Below are positions 9,815 to 18,391 of a stretch of 52,501 bases of DNA, one piece after another. Location of the stretch: assembly GCA_009903405.1 (NCBI GenBank), contig PRCZ01000003.1:15347-67847 (forward strand), in the 5' to 3' direction. This stretch comes from Candidatus Methanophaga sp. AG-394-G06 (GTDB taxonomy: Archaea > Halobacteriota > Syntropharchaeia > Alkanophagales > Methanospirareceae). Every line of letters starts with the position of its first letter. Within the stretch, counting starts at the first letter, position 1. Made by a program: the position numbers and the translations under genes. The notes below the pieces were generated by a model. That model searched no databases and was not told the DNA's origin. It saw only the letters and a program-made list of their open reading frames with translations.

Positions 9815-10543
9815 ATGCTTTCCATACAAGGAGTAAGCAAGTACTTTGGTGGTATAACTGCCATCAAGGACGTAAGCTTTAGCATAGAGCAGGGCGAGAT
9901 AGTGGGTCTCGTGGGGCCGAACGGCGCCGGAAAATCAACGCTCTTAAACGTCATAAGTGGTGTCTACCTTCCTAGCTCGGGATCTATCATATTCAACGGA
10001 CTTGACATAACAGACCTGAGTCCGGATAAAGTATGTAAACAGGGGATCGCCAAGACATTCCAGCTCGTGCAGTCTTTTCCAGAACTCACGGCAATTCAAA
10101 ATGTCCTTGTAGGGGCGGTGTTCGGTAATTCAGATAAAATCAGCATGGTAGAAGCCCGGGAGAAAGCGGAAAAGAATCTTGAATTTATCGGCTACCCGAT
10201 GAATAAAATGAATTACCAGGTGAAAAACCTGACTGTTGTAGAGCTTAAGAGGATACAACTTGCAAGAGCTCTTGCAACTGAGCCAAAACTGCTACTATTA
10301 GATGAGGTGACGACCGGATTAAATCCGAAAGAAAGTAATGACGCAATCTCACTAATACAGAAGATCCGAGAGTCGGGGATAACAATACTCATAGTAGAGC
10401 ATGTTATGAGGGTTATAATGAACGTATCCGACAATATTGTTGTACTACATCACGGCGAAAAAATAGCGGAAGGAACACCAGATGAAATAGCAAACGATGA
10501 AAAGGTTATAACATCCTACCTGGGGGAAAAAATAGATGCATGA
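9815..10543 (+). CDS. livG: Branched-chain amino acid ABC transporter ATP-binding protein LivG
   Basis: Walker A 'GPNGAGKSTLLN', 'SPDKVCKQGIAKTFQLVQSFPELTAIQNVLVG', Walker B 'LLLLDEVTTGLNP'. Confidence 0.9.
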   Translation: MLSIQGVSKYFGGITAIKDVSFSIEQGEIVGLVGPNGAGKSTLLNVISGVYLPSSGSIIFNGLDITDLSPDKVCKQGIAKTFQLVQSFPELTAIQNVLVGAVFGNSDKISMVEAREKAEKNLEFIGYPMNKMNYQVKNLTVVELKRIQLARALATEPKLLLLDEVTTGLNPKESNDAISLIQKIRESGITILIVEHVMRVIMNVSDNIVVLHHGEKIAEGTPDEIANDEKVITSYLGEKIDA

Positions 10544-11255
10544 TACTACTATGCTTGAGCTAAAGGACTTAAAAGTCGCTTACGAGAAAGTGCAGGTGCT
10601 TTGGGACATATCCTTTAGCATTAAAGCAGGAGATGTTGTAACCCTTCTAGGATCTAACGGAGCCGGGAAGTCGACTACTGTAAAGACTATCCAGGGCATA
10701 CTTAAGCCGAAGTCGGGTAGCATCAAGTTCATGGACAAACATATTGAAGGATTACCGGCGTACAAGATAGTGGATGAGGGGATTGCTCTTGTACCTGAGG
10801 GCCGAGAGATATTCCCGAAGATGAACGTATTTGAAAACCTCATTTTGGGTGCCTATGTGCCACGAGCAAAGGAGTCCCTGGATGAGAGTCTCGAATGGGT
10901 ACTCAAGCTCTTTCCAAAGCTCGAAGAGCGGAAAAAACAGCTCGCCGGTACAATGAGTGGTGGAGAACAGCAGATGCTCGCAATCGCTCGCGCTCTGATG
11001 TCAAAACCAAAGCTCCTTATGATGGATGAGCCATCGCTCGGATTAGCCCCGGTGATCGTATTACAGGTATTCGAGATAATCAAGAAGTTGCATGAAGAAG
11101 GTGTTACCATATTGCTTGTGGAACAGAACGTACATCATGCACTTGAAATCGCTGATAGCGCCTATGTCCTAGAGAAAGGCAAAATCATCTTAGAAGGGAA
11201 AGGCCTTGAGCTTCTAGACGATGAGTATGTAAAAAGCGCATACTTAGGTGTCTAA
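10536..11255 (+). CDS. livF: Branched-chain amino acid ABC transporter ATP-binding protein LivF
   Basis: 'GSNGAGKSTTVKTIQGI', 'GIALVPEGREIFPKMNVFENLILGAY', 'MSGGEQQMLAIARALMSKPKLLMMDEPSLGLAPV'; overlaps livG by 8 bp. Confidence 0.93.
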   Translation: MHDTTMLELKDLKVAYEKVQVLWDISFSIKAGDVVTLLGSNGAGKSTTVKTIQGILKPKSGSIKFMDKHIEGLPAYKIVDEGIALVPEGREIFPKMNVFENLILGAYVPRAKESLDESLEWVLKLFPKLEERKKQLAGTMSGGEQQMLAIARALMSKPKLLMMDEPSLGLAPVIVLQVFEIIKKLHEEGVTILLVEQNVHHALEIADSAYVLEKGKIILEGKGLELLDDEYVKSAYLGV

Positions 11256-11300
11256 ATATTAACTTGACTTTGTCACATTTCATGCTAATCTGACAATGTC

Positions 11301-11419
11301 AAGAAAATAAATTATAGACACAGATTAACGCAGATTAACGCAGAAGAAATTAAATCCGTGTAAATCCGTGTAAATCTGCGTCCTAAATTAAATAGTTAGA
11401 AGTTATACTTTATATACAA
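11301..11419 (+). repeat. Full-length dispersed inverted-repeat element
   Basis: 'aagaaaataaattatagacacagattaacgcagattaacgcagaagaaattaaatccgtgtaaatccgtgtaaatctgcgtcctaaattaaatagttagaagttatactttatatacaa'; reverse-complement copy at 31007-31124, 3' half at 39483-39556. Confidence 0.9.
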
Positions 11420-11434
11420 CGAGGGAATCAAAAA

Positions 11435-12340
11435 TCAGTTTTTCAAAAACTTTGATTTTATCTTCTCCGGGATAGAGATAAGCCCTTTTGGCAGGAATAT
11501 CACTATAAGGATAAGGATCAGACCAATCAATATGAATCGCCCATAGGTCATGCCGAAAGAGCGTAGAACTTCCCAGATGGCTGTAATTACTACTGTTCCT
11601 AGTATTGGACCACCAATGGTGTATAGGCCACCACTTACAGAGTATATTATCGGCCAGAAAGATATGTCTATGCCATATACCTCCGGGGTTACATACCCGA
11701 AATGATGTATCTCCAGAGCGCCGGCAATTCCAGTGAAGAATGCGCTTGCTGCAAATGCTTTCAACTTATACACTGTTACATTGATACCCATTACCTTCGC
11801 TTCAAGCTCGTTCTCTCGTATGGCTTCCAGAGCGAGTCCCATCTTCGACTTCATTATCATGTAGATTATAACGATTACCACAACTGCTATGAGTAGTATA
11901 ATGTAATACTCATACATGACGTGATTTATTATCGTAACAGGAACTAATTTCTTCGCCGGGATACCGTCCCAACCGCCGGTGAGCCCTGAAAGCTCTACGG
12001 TTACCGTTTGAGCGATAATTGCAAATCCGAAAGTTACCATTGCGAGGAACCACGCCTTCAACCTTACACAGGTAAGGCCTATCAGAACACCAATAACAGC
12101 GGCAAAAAAACCGCCGATTACTATTGTCAATATCACAGGAAGACCAAAACTATTTGAAATTATCGCCGACACATAACCACCGATACCGAAAAAAGCGGCA
12201 TGACCTAAAGAACCCTGGCCTGAACTAGCGAGCAGATTCCATGCTGATGAATACATGGTAAAGACAAGCATTAAGATCAAAACAGTCAGAAGATATTGCT
12301 TGATTCCTAAGATCAGAGGTAATAGAAAAGCCAGAATCAA
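11435..12340 (-). CDS. livM: Branched-chain amino acid ABC transporter permease LivM
   Basis: 'GQGSLGHAAFFGIGGYVSAI', 'AIRENELEAKVMGINVTVYKLKAFAASAFFTGIAGAL', 'GGLYTIGGPILGTVVI'; no ATG, apparent TTG start. Confidence 0.85.
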   Translation of the reverse strand: MILAFLLPLILGIKQYLLTVLILMLVFTMYSSAWNLLASSGQGSLGHAAFFGIGGYVSAIISNSFGLPVILTIVIGGFFAAVIGVLIGLTCVRLKAWFLAMVTFGFAIIAQTVTVELSGLTGGWDGIPAKKLVPVTIINHVMYEYYIILLIAVVVIVIIYMIMKSKMGLALEAIRENELEAKVMGINVTVYKLKAFAASAFFTGIAGALEIHHFGYVTPEVYGIDISFWPIIYSVSGGLYTIGGPILGTVVITAIWEVLRSFGMTYGRFILIGLILILIVIFLPKGLISIPEKIKSKFLKN

Positions 12341-12427
12341 TGTGACAATGTCAATTTAAAGTTTTCTATTTTCTTTTAGTGTTTGAAACTCTTTGTCTCT
12401 TTCATACATTAGGCAACATATTTAAAA

Positions 12428-12462
12428 CTAAAATCAAAATCAAAATTAAAATTAAAATTAAA
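12428..12462. repeat. Short tandem AAAATC/AAAATT hexamer repeat
   Basis: 'aaaatcaaaatcaaaattaaaattaaaattaaa' directly upstream of the Shine-Dalgarno-like 'aaggagg'. Confidence 0.85.
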
Positions 12463-12474
12463 GGAGGCACAAAA

Positions 12475-12897
12475 ATGGATGATAAAATTTTCGGTTCTAT
12501 AATTAAACGAGCTAGAGATGAACCATACGCAAAGAAAATGGGAATAGAACAGGTGGCATTAGATGCAGGTTACTCAAAAGTCAAAATGATATTTAAGGGG
12601 GATATGGAGAATATGTTTGGTATGGCACATGGCGGCGCGATATTTTCTTTGCTCGATGAAGCATTTGAAATGGCTGCGAACTCACATGGAACTGTGGCGG
12701 TTGCGCTCAGTATGAATATCACATATATAAAACCTCCCTCGACTGGAGACGTCTTATATGCGGAAGCGAGAGAGGTGAGCAGATCAGGCAGAATCGGAAC
12801 ATACGCAATCAACGTTAAAACGGAAGGGGATAACTTAATTGCTATATGCCAAGCTCTAGCTTACAGAAAACGAGATAAATTGCCGTTTTTGGATTGA
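12475..12897 (+). CDS. PaaI-family hotdog thioesterase
   Basis: 'FGMAHGGAIFSLLDEAFEMAANSHGTVAVALSMNITYIKPPSTGDVLYAEAREVSRSGRIGTY'; ATG 12475 preceded by aaggagg. Confidence 0.88.
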   Translation: MDDKIFGSIIKRARDEPYAKKMGIEQVALDAGYSKVKMIFKGDMENMFGMAHGGAIFSLLDEAFEMAANSHGTVAVALSMNITYIKPPSTGDVLYAEAREVSRSGRIGTYAINVKTEGDNLIAICQALAYRKRDKLPFLD

Positions 12898-12929
12898 GCC
12901 CAATACCAAATAGCGATTAGTGTTTTTGT

Positions 12930-13040
12930 AGCATCACTGCGATGATAACAAAAGAGGCGGTGGATGAGTTGGGTCTGAAAGAAGGCGATAAAGTATAAGC
13001 TGTGATAAAAGCGACAGAGGTAATGGTGTCAAAGGACTAA
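12930..13040 (+). pseudogene. TOBE/Mop (molybdate-binding) domain remnant with in-frame TAA
   Basis: 'SITAMITKEAVDELGLKEGDKV*AVIKATEVMVSKD*'; ochre stop at 12996-12998 where Mop domains usually have an aromatic/hydrophobic residue. Confidence 0.75.
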
Positions 13041-13324
13041 AAAGCACCCTTCGGGTGCAAATCGATTGTTAGCTATGGCTGAGCATTGGATGGTTCCAAT
13101 CAGCTAATTTACATCCAAAAACTTCGTTTTCTCCCGGTGGTCTCTTCTCATAGCACACGAATGTCATTTTTCTTCCGCAATTTGGACATTTTGGCGCCTA
13201 TTTATTCACCTTCGTTGAGGTGTGAATATGTCTGGATGCATCAGTCATATCTATAGTTAGGTGATTATAATGATTGATGCAGCGTGAACGTGGTGTTATA
13301 GTGTATATACAATAAAAAAATAAA

Positions 13325-13347
13325 AGAGGATTAATTAATAATCCTCT
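13325..13347. terminator. Hairpin AGAGGATTA-attaa-TAATCCTCT
   Basis: Perfect 9-bp stem in the convergent gap between the thioesterase and MBL genes. Confidence 0.5.
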
Positions 13348-13389
13348 ATTTCTAGTTTTCAATTTTGTTCTGAATGAAGGCACTGTCGT

Positions 13390-15162
13390 TCACTTAAAAA
13401 GAGCGAGGAAGTTGTAAAGCTCTTGGGGATCAGCATCTGCTATAACAATATCTCCCTCGGAAACAGCCTCTTGTGGATCGAGCTTCCCTAGGACCACATT
13501 CTTCCACACCAATGATTCAGTGGTGACGGTGAATTCCGGATTATCCGGGATTTGTGGCTGAACTTCTAAAATACCCCGGCGAACGTGCATGGTATAGTCA
13601 GCGAGCTCTATGGTGTTAGTCAGGTCGGTTAAGTGGAGCCCGACGACGATATCCTTGTCCAATGATTTAGAGGCGTTGAGACTGACGGCCATGATTCCGA
13701 ATAACGTGTCCATGGGCATGTAAACAACAAGGTTTTCGTCGATCCTACTAAAGGCAGGGATCGGGATGGTTATCTGCCCTGTCTCTTCGAGGTACTCGGA
13801 CAAGAGGTAGTTGTGCGTTTGGGCGTTGTACGTCTCTTCAGCCAGCGAAATCATTGCCGCGTTCTTGATCGCGCGTGCTCCAGCGTGCTCCGGATTGAGC
13901 AGGAGAACATCGTCAGCAAGGATCAAGGCCCATTCCAATTTACCTTCATCCAGAGCATCCTGAGCTTTGGCTGCCAGTTGGTCTACCCCGCCGGCCAGCT
14001 CAGCCATTTCCTGCGCCTCGTCAGTCGGAGACATCGGGAACAGATCTCTGCATTTGCCTGTAAACCAGCCCATATACTGCGAGAAAATCTGGAAGACATC
14101 TCGATCCACTTGACCAAAATATTCCTGCACATAGGGATCATTGGCAAGGTGAGGCGGCAGCTCAACGACTTCAATGATTTCCCCGGGAGTCAACCCCTTG
14201 TTCATGTTTTGTACCGTCTGATCATGAACAAACTGGACGGCATCACGATAGTTGGTGAGTGTGCGGCTAATATTCTCAGCACCGACGAGTGGTTTGCCGC
14301 TATGTATCATGACCAAATATTCAGCGTTCAGGCTTCTCATCTTATCTATGCTCGCTATATAATCCAGCGGATTACGGAACGACGCACCACGTGTTGTTGT
14401 GATTGCAGGGAAAGACTTGTAGAAGTTACCTATTTGCACCAAGACCTTCTTCTCCGGCAACCAGACAAAGATTATGTCAGAGGTCTCTCCCGGCGCGTGC
14501 ATCAGAACGAGATCCACCCCCGCAATAGTTGTCTCCAGTTCATCCTGGACGGTTATAGTGGGCGGCAAGTAACCCGAGGGACCGGGGATCGAGAAAGGGA
14601 AAATACCACCATTGATAAAGTAACCAGGATCCTGCTGATACGGTAAACCCATGTATTTAATGGCCCGATAGGACTTGGTGGGAAATATCAAGCTGTAAAC
14701 GGCACCTGGTGGGCTGAAGAGGTTCTTAGGAAGACTCTCATGACTGATAATCTCTGGTGAGTCATTGCCGGCGAAGACAGTAGCTCCATGGATATGACAG
14801 TCGTGATAGTGCGTGTAGATAATAGCCTTTACGGGCTTTTTGGCGAAAATATTATCTAAATGCGCGTTAAACGCCGCTTTTACTATTCTCGCGGCCGTTT
14901 CACTCTCCGCTGGATCGATGATGATCAGTCCATCGGTTCCTTCTATCAAGACCGGATTGGCTCGAGCGTAGCCTACAGCGACAAAAACCCCATCGGTCAC
15001 ATTATAGACGGTCGGTGGCTTCCAATCGGCTGAAAGATTAACGAGCTTCGGATTGGCTTCAACTACCTCTGGGTCGAACGCAGAGGCCATGGAAATCCAT
15101 AGAAAGACGATACATAAAGCTACTGCAACATATGTACTCGCGATTAAAAATTGTTTTTTCAT
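13390..15162 (-). CDS. Exported MBL-fold alkyl sulfatase (SdsA/BDS1)-like protein
   Basis: Signal peptide; 'VYNVTDGVFVAVGYARANPVLIEGTDGLIIIDPAESETAARIVKAAF', 'IYTHYHDCHIHGA', 'APGETSDIIFVWLPEKKVL', alkyl-sulfatase dimerisation-like 'LAAKAQDALDEGKLEWALILADDVLLLNPEHAGARAIKNAA'. Confidence 0.85.
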   Translation of the reverse strand: MKKQFLIASTYVAVALCIVFLWISMASAFDPEVVEANPKLVNLSADWKPPTVYNVTDGVFVAVGYARANPVLIEGTDGLIIIDPAESETAARIVKAAFNAHLDNIFAKKPVKAIIYTHYHDCHIHGATVFAGNDSPEIISHESLPKNLFSPPGAVYSLIFPTKSYRAIKYMGLPYQQDPGYFINGGIFPFSIPGPSGYLPPTITVQDELETTIAGVDLVLMHAPGETSDIIFVWLPEKKVLVQIGNFYKSFPAITTTRGASFRNPLDYIASIDKMRSLNAEYLVMIHSGKPLVGAENISRTLTNYRDAVQFVHDQTVQNMNKGLTPGEIIEVVELPPHLANDPYVQEYFGQVDRDVFQIFSQYMGWFTGKCRDLFPMSPTDEAQEMAELAGGVDQLAAKAQDALDEGKLEWALILADDVLLLNPEHAGARAIKNAAMISLAEETYNAQTHNYLLSEYLEETGQITIPIPAFSRIDENLVVYMPMDTLFGIMAVSLNASKSLDKDIVVGLHLTDLTNTIELADYTMHVRRGILEVQPQIPDNPEFTVTTESLVWKNVVLGKLDPQEAVSEGDIVIADADPQELYNFLALFK

Positions 15163-15317
15163 CTTATCACCCCCTAATTTTTTATTTCATAGTCTCCATA
15201 CTATACCCTATACTTAAGTACGAGGCCTGCACTTAAGCAGGAGTGCCGATGACTTAAACTACACTGTTATTACAGGTACGTCACAGGAATATAAAAGCTT
15301 TTCGATTTTTTATTTTT

Positions 15318-15458
15318 GATGCGTCCCACCAAAAAGTTTGTTATAATCTCAATATCGAGCTCTTTGCAGGTTTCCCGAATGATTCCCTCCGCCGCTTCAG
15401 CAACTTCCCCCGTCAATACCTTTTCCCGATACTTCGGCGAAAAAACATGAATTTTGTC
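15318..15458 (-). pseudogene. IS200/IS605 TnpA (Y1 transposase) fragment
   Basis: Reverse strand reads 'DKIHVFSPKYREKVLTGEVAEAAEGIIRETCKELDIEIITNFLVGRI', the TnpA N-terminal region; no full ORF. Confidence 0.75.
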
Positions 15459-15506
15459 CCGGTAAAGTTTTCAAATGGAGCATGTAGCATGGAGATCAAA
15501 TACAAC

Positions 15507-15546
15507 ATTCAATTCGTAATTCGTAATTGATAATTCGTAATTGATA
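15507..15546. repeat. Short tandem repeat (aattcgtaattgat)n
   Basis: 'aattcgtaattcgtaattgataattcgtaattgat'. Confidence 0.8.
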
Positions 15547-15711
15547 AAAGAAAATCGGTGCTAAAAGCGAAAAGAAGCGAGAGACGGTGCGGCGTCCGCC
15601 TCTCGCTGATGGCCGCGCTAACAATTCCACGTTGGATAAAAATGGGTTGTAATAACGGCCATCCAATATGCATCCTTGTCCTTAACACGCCATGTTTTTT
15701 TTGCCGCTCTT

Positions 15712-16866
15712 TTACTCCCTTCTCTTTCTCAAGTGGCCATAAATAACTGCTAATAGTGCTGTAACCGCGAATACCGCTTCGAAGCCTGGTGTTGGCGTTG
15801 GAGTCTGTGAAGGCGTTGGTGCTGCGGGAGTTGGCGTTATTAGAGGTGTAAGAGCTAATTCAGCAGGTAATACGCCACTTCCTTCCGGTGGCACAATTGG
15901 TGGTTGTCCCATATCGGCAAAGATCTTCTGCCCGGCATCGCCTATGACAAACTGTACGAACTCCAGCCCAAGCTCAGGATTTTTCGCGTTCTTCGGTACG
16001 GTAATACCATAAACAATAGGCTTGCCCGTTTTTGTCTTCCCATCCGAAGTCTCTAATTCGACCTTTTTGTAAACGTCCGCATACTCCACCTTGCTCAAAT
16101 CTATTGGTTCCGGCAAATCAACAAATGCTAAATTGTGCTGAACTGCAACGCTCCTGTACTCAAAAGCATAATCAAGCCCCCCTTCCTCAACCATCGCTAC
16201 GAGTTCAACCGATTTCGGTCTTATACTTACCTTCTCTCTATTTGGCTTCAAATCTTCTGGCGTCTTTATGAGATACGTACCGTCTTCCTCACTTATCGTA
16301 ATTGCCGTGTTGTTGAGAATCAACTCATCGAATATCTGGTCATCGCCGTAATATAACTCCGCAAGCTGAAACACCATTACTGCCCTGTATCCGCAAGGGT
16401 CGAGATTCGGGCTTGAGAATGCAAACACTACACCATCTCGCCGGAGAATATCATACCAGTTATCGGGCGTAATTTCATCTGCATATCTACTCTTCTCCGG
16501 ATTATATGCAAGCACTAAATCGTTCGTTGCGAATCGGACAACCCAATCTGCATACTCTGGATACATCATGCTTGGTATGAGCGTGTAATCTGCGGATGCA
16601 ACCACATCCCCTATCTTTCCGACATCTGTTACCTGTCTTATCGCTGCTATACTACCCATTGACTCCCGGCGCACATCTACATCCGGATGTAACGTCTCGA
16701 ATTCTTTCTCCGCTTCTTCCAAAGGTACCGCTAAGCTACCGGCGTGGAAGATTTTGAGTGTTTTGGCTTCTTGCGCTTCCACAGAAGGGTTGTAAAAAGA
16801 GGCAAGCGATACGCAGACAATCACTACCATCGCTATTGCAAAGGCTAATATTTTTCTTCTTTCCAT
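15712..16866 (-). CDS. wtpA: Molybdate/tungstate ABC transporter substrate-binding protein (WtpA/ModA) with C-terminal PGF-CTERM-like signal
   Basis: 'LKIFHAGSLAVPLEEAEKEFETLHPDVDVRRESMGSIAAIRQVTDVGKIGDVVASADYTLIP', 'FAFSSPNLDPCGYRAVMVFQLAE'; C-terminus 'PTPSQTPTPTPGFEAVFAVTALLAVIYGHLRKRRE'. Confidence 0.9.
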   Translation of the reverse strand: MERRKILAFAIAMVVIVCVSLASFYNPSVEAQEAKTLKIFHAGSLAVPLEEAEKEFETLHPDVDVRRESMGSIAAIRQVTDVGKIGDVVASADYTLIPSMMYPEYADWVVRFATNDLVLAYNPEKSRYADEITPDNWYDILRRDGVVFAFSSPNLDPCGYRAVMVFQLAELYYGDDQIFDELILNNTAITISEEDGTYLIKTPEDLKPNREKVSIRPKSVELVAMVEEGGLDYAFEYRSVAVQHNLAFVDLPEPIDLSKVEYADVYKKVELETSDGKTKTGKPIVYGITVPKNAKNPELGLEFVQFVIGDAGQKIFADMGQPPIVPPEGSGVLPAELALTPLITPTPAAPTPSQTPTPTPGFEAVFAVTALLAVIYGHLRKRRE

Positions 16867-16972
16867 ATTATCATCATCCTCGATATGCTAAGATGTACAT
16901 ATCGATATAAAAAGGTTTTTGTTGGTGTCTTGTCAAGAACCTTTATATTAACAGAAGTAGATATGTGTAGTT

Positions 16973-17099
16973 GGGCATAGCGGCCATAGCGGCGGGGAAA
17001 CTCCCGGTCCCATTCCGAACCCGGAAGATAAGCTCGTCAGCGTTCCTTACTGTACTGAGTTGCGAGAGCACTTGGGAACTCTGGATCGCTGCTATGCCT
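16973..17099 (+). rRNA. rrf: 5S ribosomal RNA
   Basis: Terminal complementarity ggcatagcgg.../...cgctgctatgcc, conserved 'actcccggtcccattccgaacccggaagataagc', upstream TATA-like 'ctttatatta'. Confidence 0.92.
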
Positions 17100-17119
17100 A
17101 TTTCATTTTGAGCAGTTAC

Positions 17120-18355
17120 TTACGTTCCATACATCTTATAATAACCCATGAAATCAGCTATTGTCAGCATCAAATCAAGGCCTCGCATCCGGTTTAAGCC
17201 GCCGGACGCAGCCGAAATCTCATCGAATTTCTTCACGTTATCTTTCCTGATCCCTTCCCCTTTTATAACTATTGGGACAGGGTCACTACTGTGTCTTTTT
17301 AGTGGCACTGGCGTGCTATGATCTCCAGTAATGACAATGTAAGCATCGGCATCTTTTAGCCGCGCCACAAGCTCTTTATCTATCCGGGAGATCATGCTTC
17401 TCTTACCCTCGAAGTTGCCATCATGGCCCTTATTATCAGTATCTTTCACGTGAACAAAGACAAATTCATGATCCTCCAAAGACTGCAATGTCGCTTCCGC
17501 CTTATTATTTAAGTTTGTATCCGCCTTACCTGTCGCACCTTCAACAGGGATAATATCCATGCCAAGGTATTTGGCAACGCCCTTATAAAGAGACGCTCCC
17601 GCTACACATGCGGTGCTAAACCCAAACCGCTCTTTTATCGGTGTCACCACCTCATAGCTGCCCGCGCCTCGCGGCAAAATGATATTCGCAGGTAGTTCAC
17701 CCTTCTGTCTCCGCGCCTCATTTACTGGATGCTCATTCAATAGCTCATGGCTCATCCTGACAAATTTATTTACGATTGCTGCTGTCCTCAGGGCAGCATC
17801 GCCTTCTTTAAGTGGTTTGCATTCTTGTACAATACTCCCAGCTTCATGCGTATCCACATCGGATACGTATTTGGAGATATTTTCGCCTTTCATTACAAGT
17901 GCGCATCGATGCTCGGTAGTATTCTCCAGAGCGAGCTCAACACCGTCTATTTCAAGCCCGTTTAGTACAGAAGCCAGTTCTTTACTCCCGTTTCTTCCCG
18001 CTCTTCTATCCACGACCCGCATCTTTTCGTCCACAGTAGCGAAATTAGCTCTAAATGCAACTTCCCCCTTATGCAATTGCATGTCAGCGCCAAGCGCTTC
18101 AAACACGCCTCTGCCTGGATAATACTTGTAAGGATCGTAGCCAAAGAGGGAAAGATGTGCGGTATCGCTCCCCGGCACTATTCCCGGCGATATTACGTCC
18201 ATCAACCCATTTATGCCCTCTTCGCTTATTTTATCTATATTAGAGGTATCAGCAGCTTGTAGGGGTGTTTTTCCACCCACTGATGGACGGTCACCAAGGC
18301 CATCGCATATCAATAGTATCGCCTTATTTTTACCGTTGCCTAGTTTTACACTCAT
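17120..18355 (-). CDS. apgM: 2,3-bisphosphoglycerate-independent phosphoglycerate mutase, archaeal type
   Basis: 'KAILLICDGLGDRPSVGGKTPLQAADTSNIDKI', 'GSDTAHLSLFGYDPYKYYPGRGVFEALGADM', 'FVHVKDTDNKGHDGNFEGKRSMI', 'VITGDHSTPVPLKRHSSDPVPI'. Confidence 0.95.
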   Translation of the reverse strand: MSVKLGNGKNKAILLICDGLGDRPSVGGKTPLQAADTSNIDKISEEGINGLMDVISPGIVPGSDTAHLSLFGYDPYKYYPGRGVFEALGADMQLHKGEVAFRANFATVDEKMRVVDRRAGRNGSKELASVLNGLEIDGVELALENTTEHRCALVMKGENISKYVSDVDTHEAGSIVQECKPLKEGDAALRTAAIVNKFVRMSHELLNEHPVNEARRQKGELPANIILPRGAGSYEVVTPIKERFGFSTACVAGASLYKGVAKYLGMDIIPVEGATGKADTNLNNKAEATLQSLEDHEFVFVHVKDTDNKGHDGNFEGKRSMISRIDKELVARLKDADAYIVITGDHSTPVPLKRHSSDPVPIVIKGEGIRKDNVKKFDEISAASGGLNRMRGLDLMLTIADFMGYYKMYGT

Positions 18356-18391
18356 TGAATATTTATCAAGCGCGTATATTTATTAAAGTTT

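Noticed and set aside
12996-12998. Possible stop-codon recoding in the Mop fragment
   Set aside because: The codon is UAA, not UAG/UGA, and the fragment has no convincing upstream start; simple decay is more likely
13813-14646. 277-aa plus-strand ORF opposite the alkyl sulfatase
   Set aside because: Shadow ORF; the minus-strand frame contains clear MBL motifs
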